This document shows positions 5,908-12,204 of a stretch of DNA of 12,204 bases, piece after piece; the first letter of the stretch is position 1; each line of letters starts with the position of its first letter. Where the stretch lies: the NCBI GenBank assembly GCA_018658605.1, contig JABHUV010000009.1, positions 1 to 12,204 on the forward strand. The letters run 5' to 3'. Position numbers and translations under genes: made by a program. Below the pieces are notes generated by a model, which worked only from the letters and a program-made list of their open reading frames with translations, searched no databases and was not told the origin of the DNA. The DNA comes from Planctomycetaceae bacterium (GTDB lineage Bacteria; Planctomycetota; Planctomycetia; Pirellulales; Pirellulaceae).

Positions 5908-7305
5908 ATGGCAGACAAAATCAATTTAAACGAAGCTGCGAAGATCCTCAACATTGATGTCGAGCGACTTCAGTTCTTAGCCCGTACGGGTGAAATTCAC
6001 GGTACCAAAGATGCTGACGAAACTGCATTTACATACCAAGAACTAAAGCGTTATGCCGATTCTAGTGGAATTGACATACCTGATGCCCACGCTAGTGACT
6101 CCAGCAGTCTATTTGACGATGAGTCCGTACTCATCGACGAAACTCCAATAGCCCCAACAGCCGGCGGCAGTGGTACAATTATTGGCGATGAAGGAAACGC
6201 CAATCCTCATGACAGTGACCTAAACCTTGGGGATTCACTCGAATTAGAAATAGACGATTCTGACGACCTTTCCCTAGATCTCGAAGAAGGTGACCTCGAC
6301 CCTGAAGACAAAACAATGTTCGCTGGGGACGACAGTGAAGGTCTTTCAGCTTCGGATCTTGCTGCACTCTCTTTGGACTTAGACGACGAAGGAGCTATTG
6401 AATCGGATGATGACACTCAATTTGGTGTTGGCGAAGAATCAGACCTAATGGGTGATGAAGTCTTGAATCTGGATCTAGGTGGATCGTCTGACGATGAAAC
6501 TCAATTCGCTATTGGCGATGCCGGTTTTAAGGTGGCCGAAGATGAGTTGGTTCTCGGTGGCGAAGAAATGCCTCTTGACCCGGCCGCTAGCAGCGATGTT
6601 GCCTTAACTACTGGAAACAGTGGTATCAATCTATCAAGTCCTCACGACAGCGGGATTTCCCTTGGGGACGACCTCTTAGATCTTTCTGCGGAAAGCGGTA
6701 GCTCACTGGAACTACCTGGCATCGACGACGAATTTATCCTCGGTGGCAAACCAGACGATGAAATGTCCGACAGCGGGTCTCAAGTCATTGCCTTGTCAGA
6801 TTCAGTTGCCTTTGGCGAAGACACCGCAACACTCGTACAACAAGAGGGAGCGGCAGACCCGTTCGCAATGCCGCCGGAACCTGCAGGCGTTGATCCTTTC
6901 GCAATTCCCACCGACGCGGCCATGCCAGTTGATCCTTTTGCTCTACCGCTAGGACAAGGTGCTGCGCAAGGCCCAGCAGCAATGGCTCCATTAGAGCCAG
7001 CGGGCGACGGCGCTGCTATGATAGCGCCACCCATGCCAGAAGCAAGTTATGGATTCTTTAACGTAGTCAGTCTGTTCCTGGTGTTCTTGATGCAAGTTAC
7101 GATTTTCGTGATGCTAATCGACCTCGTCAAAAACTTGTGGGGACACCATGCCGAAACACCATCAAGTATTTCAACCACGCTGATCGAAGCAGCCGTAGAA
7201 CTCAAGAACGGGCAAAATGCGTGGATGATCCTCAGCATCGCCGCAATCGTGTTCTTTATTGCCATTATCGTCGGCTGGATTCTCGATCGAAACCGAAATA
7301 AGTAG
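5908..7305 (+). CDS. HTH protein with acidic repetitive middle and two C-terminal membrane helices
   Basis: Residues 1-55 of this 465-residue protein look like a MerR/excisionase-type helix-turn-helix (INLNEAAKILNIDVERLQFL, then ARTGEIHGTKD as the wing and YQELKRYA). Residues about 60-315 are extremely acidic and probably unfolded, with recurring short units: D/E-rich DxTxF blocks (about 133-204) and SGIxL-type blocks (about 238-252). Three DPFA(M/I/L)P units follow (317-347), then an Ala/Pro linker. Two membrane helices end the protein (about 382-404 and 437-459), with a basic tail RNRNK. The arrangement would tether an HTH domain to the cytoplasmic face of the membrane by a long flexible acidic arm. 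Whether the HTH binds DNA or a protein is unknown. The start at 5908 has only a weak ribosome site, but the HTH begins immediately after it. I recall similar proteins in planctomycetes, without a known role. Confidence 0.85.
   Translation: MADKINLNEAAKILNIDVERLQFLARTGEIHGTKDADETAFTYQELKRYADSSGIDIPDAHASDSSSLFDDESVLIDETPIAPTAGGSGTIIGDEGNANPHDSDLNLGDSLELEIDDSDDLSLDLEEGDLDPEDKTMFAGDDSEGLSASDLAALSLDLDDEGAIESDDDTQFGVGEESDLMGDEVLNLDLGGSSDDETQFAIGDAGFKVAEDELVLGGEEMPLDPAASSDVALTTGNSGINLSSPHDSGISLGDDLLDLSAESGSSLELPGIDDEFILGGKPDDEMSDSGSQVIALSDSVAFGEDTATLVQQEGAADPFAMPPEPAGVDPFAIPTDAAMPVDPFALPLGQGAAQGPAAMAPLEPAGDGAAMIAPPMPEASYGFFNVVSLFLVFLMQVTIFVMLIDLVKNLWGHHAETPSSISTTLIEAAVELKNGQNAWMILSIAAIVFFIAIIVGWILDRNRNK
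6304..6519 (+). repeat. Acidic DxTxF repeat units in the HTH membrane protein
   Basis: Three related units occur at residues 133-141 (EDKTMFAGD), 167-177 (DDDTQFGVGEE) and 195-204 (DDETQFAIGD), separated by Asp/Leu-rich stretches. They are protein-level repeats: the nucleotide copies have diverged, which suggests they are kept for the protein sequence. Confidence 0.6.
6856..6948 (+). repeat. Triple DPFA(M/I/L)P repeat
   Basis: DPFAMP (317-322), DPFAIP (329-334) and DPFALP (342-347) are spaced 12-13 residues apart just before the Ala/Pro linker and the membrane helices. Short DPF motifs in an unfolded region commonly act as docking peptides elsewhere; no partner is known here. Confidence 0.65.
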
Positions 7306-7404
7306 TCGGTGTTTCTTCGGCCTACTGTAAAAGTGAAACGCAGACGGGGAATAATCGTCGATAATTACGGCTCTACAGCCCTGCTAGATCGCGCTTACTT
7401 GGGC

Positions 7405-7410
7405 TATAAT
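7405..7410 (+). promoter_or_regulatory. Perfect TATAAT, possible -10 element upstream of resB
   Basis: TATAAT lies about 165 bases before the resB ATG, in the 269-base gap after the HTH protein gene. No recognisable -35 hexamer is found 16-18 bases upstream. It is the best promoter-like site in the gap. The gap otherwise holds two small hairpins (7301-7326, spanning the upstream stop codon, and 7369-7380), neither followed by a T tract. Confidence 0.2.
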
Positions 7411-7574
7411 TAAAGCTCGCATAGGCAATCACCTTAGACGGCATTTGGACACGAAATCGCGTCCTCACAATCGCACGTTGAATGTCTATTAGAGTCATCA
7501 AATCTGCCGAGTAGATTTCCCACCGCACGTTCGCCACATTTCTTCCACATCCAGCAATAGAGCTTTAGAATCTT

Positions 7575-10500
7575 ATGGCCCAGCCACAGCTCGTTACCGG
7601 CGAACAACCAGCTCCCTTACGAGTGATTTTGCGCTGCTATGAGTTTTTTGCATCACTCAAACTAGCGGTTGTGATGATCTTCTCCATGGCTTTTACCCTC
7701 GGTTACGCAACCTTTGTGGAAGCGGCCTACGGCACGCCGGTGGTGCAGTTTTTCGTATATCAAACATGGTGGTTCAACGCCCTTAACTTTACATTAGGCG
7801 TCAATATTTTCTGCGCCGCGGCAATTCGCTATCCCTGGAAACGATATCAAACTGGGTTTGTGATTACCCATATCGGACTGTTGACTTTGCTAATTGGTGC
7901 TGCCATTGGACGCAAATATGGTGTCGATGCTCAAATCCCCATCTTCGAACACAAAATGGAAAACTTCGCCTTTGACCGAGGACGCATGTTTTTTGACCTT
8001 GAAATTGTCGATGACCATTCCGAATCGAGCCAACATAACCATGAGGAATTTGTACATTCACAAATGCGAGTACCGTTTCTTGCGGGGCCATTTAACTGGG
8101 AAGATTACGACCACCAATTTAGCTACACGCTCGAAGGTGGAAAAAAGTTTACCGGCATCCAAGGTTTACTCAAAAATGGTTTGAGGTGGTCAAGCGGCCA
8201 TATCTTCAAACTCGCACAACGACATGAAGCTAACGATATCGTCATTGAGCAAACGGTGACTCACGAAGGTCAAAGCAATGGGCAACCACTGAAAATTGAG
8301 GTCTTGGATTTTCAAGCAGATTCGCAGAAATCTTCGCTGCCGCGAGTCGAAATTGTATTGAGTAATCCGCCGCAACAGTTTCTCGATGAGAACACCGGAA
8401 AGCAGGAAGAACGTCCAGGGACATTCGATGTCGAAACACCGAATGCTTTTCCAATTACGATCATGCCCTTGTCCGACCCTTTAGAAGCAATCTACGGTGA
8501 CATCTATCCCTATGGATTCAGCCAACCCCAGCAGGCTGGCGGTGGGAAAGTTATGCTGTGGATAGCACCCGATGCGGAATACCGTGCTGCCTTTCTTGAA
8601 GCCGCGCCCACGGGTGATCTAGGCATTAAAGGTCAGGTCGTGTTGCGAATTGCCGGAACGACCCACCAACTGGACTTAAACACACCACTCGTCGATGCCA
8701 TTATTGAATTACCCAACTCGGATTACAAAGTGAAAGTTCTTGGACTGTGGAATGACGTTGTCGAAGGTCGCCCAGGCACACCCAGCACCACCTATGGTTA
8801 TTCCAATAACACCCAAGAATCCGAACCAGAATCACCAACGGCTCATCTACAAGTTCTAGACAAAGATTCAGAGCCATGGGGTCGCGAAATTTTGTTATTC
8901 GCCAATAAGCCACATCACAATGTATTTGACTTTGATAAAAAGATTTACGGCACCTATTGGTTTGACTTCTCTAAAAAATCGATTCAGCCATTTGGCGGCG
9001 ATCCAGCTGCTCAAGAACAAGTTTATTCACGCATTGAATTTCTACAAGGTGATGACGGCACGCTATATTATCGCTATTGGAATCGCCGCACCAACAAACT
9101 GGTTTCCGTCGGCAGCCTTGTCGACGACGGTGGCGTCAATAGTGCTGTTGATGGTTTTCAAATGCCACAGTTCAAATCACCATTGCGATTTTACGTAAAG
9201 GATTTCGAGTCGAGCGATAAACCCCGAGCTACAAGTCAGGCTTTGCCGTATAACAGAGATCTGCAAATCGTACAGCGGCGAGTGATGGCCTTAGTACGAG
9301 TCACCTTTGGAACAACGACCGAAGAGCATTGGTTAAGAGCATTTGTCGGAGCACCGGGAGAGCGGCGCGCCACGGATCAAGAAATCCGTGTTCACGATGA
9401 ACCCAGCGGGCAAACCCTTGTGGTCTCCATGCCAACACAAGCCCTCGATATCGGATTCCGGATTCGATTGAAAGACTTTGAGCGCAAACTTGACCCCGGT
9501 ACACGGCAAGCCTCACATTTTTCCAGTTGGGTTGATTTTGTTGACTTAAATAACACTCGAGAAATCTGGGGAGTTGGCATCGCCGATTCAACCGCCCAAT
9601 CAATTGAAGTACCCGCGCGTACGGAAAGCGGCCAACTTAGCGACGCTGGCAATGCTCACAGTGTTTCCGGCTTTGCAATGGTGCCAGCAAAACATGGAGC
9701 TGATGTTTACTGGATAGATTCAACACAACGCGAAATCAACATAACACAACTCGATTCCGGTACAACAAAACCGCTCTTAAACAGTCAGATATTGCGGCAA
9801 CGCACTCAAAGCCAAGGTAGTAGCGCGGGGCTCAATCAACCACATAGCTTAGCGTTTGATTCAAAACAGAATCGCATCTATTGGATCGATACCATTGGCG
9901 GCAGCACGATGATTCAATCAATGAGTATATTTAATGACGAACCTCCTCAACAAATCGCCTTCTCGGCCGGTATTATTAGCAACTTCGCTCTTGACCCGTT
10001 ACATGACACAATCTATTGGATTGATTCACTCAACAACCAGATCATGCGCGGCTCGCTCGACGGGAACACACCTCCCACTATTGTCGTTACCAACATTCCT
10101 AAACCCAACGGACTAGCCATTGCGCGACAAGCTGGCACCTTATATTGGGGCCAAACAGATTTAACCGCCGACGGAACTTCAACCGTCGGCACCATCGTTT
10201 CTCGCGGTATTGATTCGAGTCTGCCACCCAAAGTAATTGCTCGACTTGAAGTCGACAATTACTGCGTTTCTCTGACCCTCGACCAACAACACGACACCTT
10301 GTATTTTATCGAAGCCCCCCAACCAACCAAAGAATATATTGGTCAACATAGTGCTGAATTACATTCTACCCACTTCTTAAAATCGATAAGCACCACCGGG
10401 GGGAGTGAACACGTTTTCGACGTTCCCGCTCTCGATTTGGCAAATCACCTACATGTCTTTGGAGAAACCGTTTACTGGGATCAATCTGCTTCTTTTGAAC

Positions 10501-10859
10501 ATGACGTCTTCATCACCATGAACGCCCCTGTGCAATTTGATAGCCCCACTAATGGACACAGCTACCGTTTGTTTCAAGAAAGTTTTAGTGGGCCATGGAA
10601 TCCCGGCGAAGCGGAATATGAACGAGTCATTCCGGCTGATTCACTGCAAACCGATTTATATTTATCCGTACTGACGGTAAACCGTGATCCTGGTCGTGCT
10701 ATTCGTAATTTCGGCTGCTTAATCGTTTGCCTTGGCATCGCAATTATGTTCTACATGAAAGCGTATTTTTTTAAGTCTAAATCTTCCAAGCAGTCTTCCA
10801 ATAAACTTTTAAATTCGAACGACGCAACGGAGAAATCAACGCCCACTAATGCAACTTAG
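7575..10859 (+). CDS. resB: ResB-type cytochrome c biogenesis protein with inserted YWTD beta-propeller
   Basis: ResB (Ccs1) works with CcsA/ResC in system II, delivering haem across the inner membrane for attachment to apocytochromes c. This 1094-residue protein has three N-terminal helices (about 29-50, 64-84 and 93-113; FFASLKLAVVMIF and ITHIGLLTLLIGA are typical of ResB). His99 in helix 3 is a candidate haem ligand. A very large extracytoplasmic region (114-1040) follows, then a last helix (about 1043-1066) after the characteristic VLTVNRDPGRAIRNFG (1033-1048). The tail (1067-1094) is polar and cytoplasmic. Near the end of the outer domain, about 300 residues carrying six YWxD-like motifs interrupt the ResB sequence, which resumes at DVFITMNAP and SYRLFQESF. 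At about twice the usual ResB length, part of the excess is this insertion. The ATG at 7575 has no clear ribosome site, but it directly precedes a normal ResB N-terminus. The ccsA-like gene follows after 65 bases, so they probably form an operon. Confidence 0.9.
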   Translation: MAQPQLVTGEQPAPLRVILRCYEFFASLKLAVVMIFSMAFTLGYATFVEAAYGTPVVQFFVYQTWWFNALNFTLGVNIFCAAAIRYPWKRYQTGFVITHIGLLTLLIGAAIGRKYGVDAQIPIFEHKMENFAFDRGRMFFDLEIVDDHSESSQHNHEEFVHSQMRVPFLAGPFNWEDYDHQFSYTLEGGKKFTGIQGLLKNGLRWSSGHIFKLAQRHEANDIVIEQTVTHEGQSNGQPLKIEVLDFQADSQKSSLPRVEIVLSNPPQQFLDENTGKQEERPGTFDVETPNAFPITIMPLSDPLEAIYGDIYPYGFSQPQQAGGGKVMLWIAPDAEYRAAFLEAAPTGDLGIKGQVVLRIAGTTHQLDLNTPLVDAIIELPNSDYKVKVLGLWNDVVEGRPGTPSTTYGYSNNTQESEPESPTAHLQVLDKDSEPWGREILLFANKPHHNVFDFDKKIYGTYWFDFSKKSIQPFGGDPAAQEQVYSRIEFLQGDDGTLYYRYWNRRTNKLVSVGSLVDDGGVNSAVDGFQMPQFKSPLRFYVKDFESSDKPRATSQALPYNRDLQIVQRRVMALVRVTFGTTTEEHWLRAFVGAPGERRATDQEIRVHDEPSGQTLVVSMPTQALDIGFRIRLKDFERKLDPGTRQASHFSSWVDFVDLNNTREIWGVGIADSTAQSIEVPARTESGQLSDAGNAHSVSGFAMVPAKHGADVYWIDSTQREINITQLDSGTTKPLLNSQILRQRTQSQGSSAGLNQPHSLAFDSKQNRIYWIDTIGGSTMIQSMSIFNDEPPQQIAFSAGIISNFALDPLHDTIYWIDSLNNQIMRGSLDGNTPPTIVVTNIPKPNGLAIARQAGTLYWGQTDLTADGTSTVGTIVSRGIDSSLPPKVIARLEVDNYCVSLTLDQQHDTLYFIEAPQPTKEYIGQHSAELHSTHFLKSISTTGGSEHVFDVPALDLANHLHVFGETVYWDQSASFEHDVFITMNAPVQFDSPTNGHSYRLFQESFSGPWNPGEAEYERVIPADSLQTDLYLSVLTVNRDPGRAIRNFGCLIVCLGIAIMFYMKAYFFKSKSSKQSSNKLLNSNDATEKSTPTNAT
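9600..10490 (+). other. Six-bladed YWTD (LDL-receptor class B type) propeller inside ResB
   Basis: Six motifs recur at residues 711 (VYWIDS), 768 (IYWIDT), 813 (IYWIDS), 856 (LYWGQT), 909 (LYFIEA) and 966 (VYWDQS), spaced 43 to 57 residues. Most follow a pattern of the type LAxDxxxxxIYWxD, and NGLAIA precedes the fourth. LDL-receptor class B repeats run about 43 residues per blade with six blades per propeller, so the count fits one closed propeller. Boundaries are estimated from where ResB-like sequence stops (SSWVDFVDLNN, 651-660) and resumes (DVFITMNAP, 977-985). The last three motifs are degenerate. The ligand or partner is unknown. Confidence 0.75.
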
Positions 10860-10866
10860 TGCATTA
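10847..10866 (+). other. Hairpin across the resB stop codon
   Basis: TAATGCA (10847-10853) and TGCATTA (10860-10866) form a perfect 7-bp stem, with the TAG stop in the six-base loop. No T run follows. It could affect termination or coupling to the next gene, or be chance. Confidence 0.3.
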
Positions 10867-10924
10867 AGTAAAAACATTTCAAGAGACAATAGTAGGTTAA
10901 TTGCAGTCGAAATAAACACGTAAA

Positions 10925-12204
10925 ATGGCGATACAAAACATGGTAACCCGTAAGAAAACTCGGTTGTGGATAACGATACTAATGCTGGTTGTGACCAGCG
11001 ATGCATTCCTCACCCCACTGGCGACTGTGTCTGCGCAAGACATTCAGCTCCATGATTTCCGGTACATACCCGTCTTTCACAAAGGGCGTATTAAACCGTT
11101 GGATTCCTATGCCAACGAAATTCTTGAAGTCATTGCTAACACAACGCGTGGGACAATCACGCTGGACATGGCGGATTATTTCTCGCCTCAAGAATTGGCA
11201 TCTGATAAATTGCAGGATGTCAGAATCCTCTTTCCTGAAACTGGCGAACATGAATTTAAACGCAAGTGGACTGCCACAGAACTAGTTCTGAGCTGGTTAG
11301 TCGAACCTGACAAATGGGAACATGTGCCATTTATCTATGCCACCCATGAAGAGGTGCGCAGCAAACTCGGTGTCGAAATCGAAAATGGCGTCCGCAAATA
11401 CGTTTCTCCCGCTCAAATAAAAAATTCGTCATCTTTACAAACTTGGCTAACTGAATCTGCCGAACAACAACGCTCGGGAACCAACCCCGACGACGCGTTT
11501 TTCAAACACATCGAAACAGTACTGGGACGACTCGATCTCTTTCGCAGTGTTTCACTACAAGCGAATGATCCATTAACAGGCAACATCCGCGTCGCTGATA
11601 TTGGTGATCGTAAACAGTTTTGCTCTTCCGTACAGAAAATTGTCCGCTTGCTTGACACCCCCAGTCAACGTGGTTCACTCTCAGAACGACTGCGAAACCT
11701 AGCAAACGTTTTTGGTAAAGCCGCTGCTAGTCCCGAGGGTCCGCTCGCAACGGGTCAACGCTTAGCCGCTTCTATTAATAATTCAATTACCTATGCCTAC
11801 CACCTGCAACTGAAATCAGCTGTCATTCTTGGATTTGAAGTTCCAACGGACGAAGGCAGCCAGACAGTTGTCGCAGCGGACGAAATGACCACAGAGAAAA
11901 TTGCGGAGATTGTTTTCTTGTTTCGCGCTAACATCCAAGCAATGCAACAGAGTTTCCAACAAGTCCAAGAAGAATTCTCCAAGTCTCCTCAAGGCTTAAA
12001 TGCAACCCAACTCAAAGACTTTCAGTCGATGTTTCGTGAAATGCAGTCCCAGTCCTTGAAGTTAAATGTACTGTGCCTCGAATTACAATCGACGCTCTAT
12101 GCCGGACGAGAAGCGGTGTTGGTAATCCCCACATCCAATCCGTATGCCGTTGCTAAGAACCGTGATGAAGGCACCATCATCCAGCCTTGGATAAGCTTGC
12201 AGGC
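10925..12204 (+). CDS. ccsA: CcsA/ResC-type cytochrome c biogenesis protein, N-terminal 426 residues (partial)
   Basis: The frame from ATG 10925 is open for 426 codons to the window edge; ATG 10940 (residue 6) is an alternative start, and neither has a clear ribosome site. A basic N-terminus and hydrophobic segment (about 14-33) end in TVSAQD (34-39), consistent with a signal peptide or anchor. Next comes YIPVFHKGRIKPLDSYANEI (47-66), a pattern I associate with the N-terminal region of planctomycete CcsA-type proteins. The remainder to residue 426 is soluble, with helical Gln/Glu-rich stretches (about 330-375). The multi-helix haem-handling part with its WWD motif, which would prove the assignment, lies past the edge. 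The name therefore rests on the N-terminal pattern and on resB 65 bases upstream; together they would form the system II haem lyase. An unrelated periplasmic protein remains possible. Confidence 0.7.
   Translation, partial: MAIQNMVTRKKTRLWITILMLVVTSDAFLTPLATVSAQDIQLHDFRYIPVFHKGRIKPLDSYANEILEVIANTTRGTITLDMADYFSPQELASDKLQDVRILFPETGEHEFKRKWTATELVLSWLVEPDKWEHVPFIYATHEEVRSKLGVEIENGVRKYVSPAQIKNSSSLQTWLTESAEQQRSGTNPDDAFFKHIETVLGRLDLFRSVSLQANDPLTGNIRVADIGDRKQFCSSVQKIVRLLDTPSQRGSLSERLRNLANVFGKAAASPEGPLATGQRLAASINNSITYAYHLQLKSAVILGFEVPTDEGSQTVVAADEMTTEKIAEIVFLFRANIQAMQQSFQQVQEEFSKSPQGLNATQLKDFQSMFREMQSQSLKLNVLCLELQSTLYAGREAVLVIPTSNPYAVAKNRDEGTIIQPWISLQ

Noticed and set aside
6179..6416. Minus-strand frames in the HTH protein gene
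   Set aside because: The Ser/Arg-rich translations are the reverse reading of Asp/Glu/Ser codons in the acidic arm, not independent genes.
9301..9652. Two minus-strand frames of 86 and 100 codons within resB
   Set aside because: They are shadows of the ResB coding frame, without their own ribosome site or recognisable product.
10925..12204. Reading the right-edge frame as an unrelated periplasmic protein
   Set aside because: The signal-like N-terminus followed by IPVFHKGRIKPLDSYA, directly after resB, makes a CcsA-type protein the better reading, although the decisive domain is outside the window.

Overview
The window looks like chromosomal DNA of a planctomycete, probably of the Pirellula/Blastopirellula/Rhodopirellula type. 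The evidence is protein architecture, not any search: a very large ResB followed by a CcsA-type protein with a long N-terminal extracytoplasmic region, an HTH protein with a long acidic linker and C-terminal membrane helices, and an ExbB/MotA-like gene followed by two coiled-coil membrane proteins. Base composition is moderate. Ribosome binding sites are mostly weak. I see no insertion sequence, phage gene, tRNA, rRNA or CRISPR array.

Layout. (1) Positions 3867 to 1, minus strand: three genes joined by 4-base ATGA overlaps, encoding an ExbB/TolQ/MotA-like channel subunit and two single-span membrane proteins with coiled coils. The last gene runs off the left edge. This resembles an ion-driven inner-membrane motor or transducer with two different partner proteins. 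(2) Positions 3868 to 4706: about 840 bases without a convincing gene, holding a predicted long hairpin, a start-less membrane reading frame that may be a gene remnant, and a tiny TTG-started membrane reading frame. (3) Positions 5108 to 4707, minus strand: a complete QueD/6-pyruvoyl-tetrahydropterin synthase-like enzyme. (4) Positions 5346 to 5708, plus strand: a small exported or membrane-anchored protein of unknown function. (5) Positions 5908 to 7305, plus strand: an HTH protein, acidic and repetitive in the middle, with two C-terminal membrane helices. (6) Positions 7575 to beyond 12204, plus strand: the system II (Ccs/Res) cytochrome c maturation pair, a 1094-residue ResB and then the first 426 residues of a CcsA/ResC-type protein.

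The most striking observation is in ResB: its extracytoplasmic domain appears to be interrupted by about 300 residues carrying six YWxD-like motifs, the signature of a six-bladed LDL-receptor class B beta-propeller. ResB sequence resumes afterwards with its normal C-terminal beta region and last membrane helix. The second notable point is the ExbB-like operon, where one alpha/beta domain seems to occur three times across the two partner proteins, and only one partner has the acidic residue next to its membrane helix expected for ion conduction.
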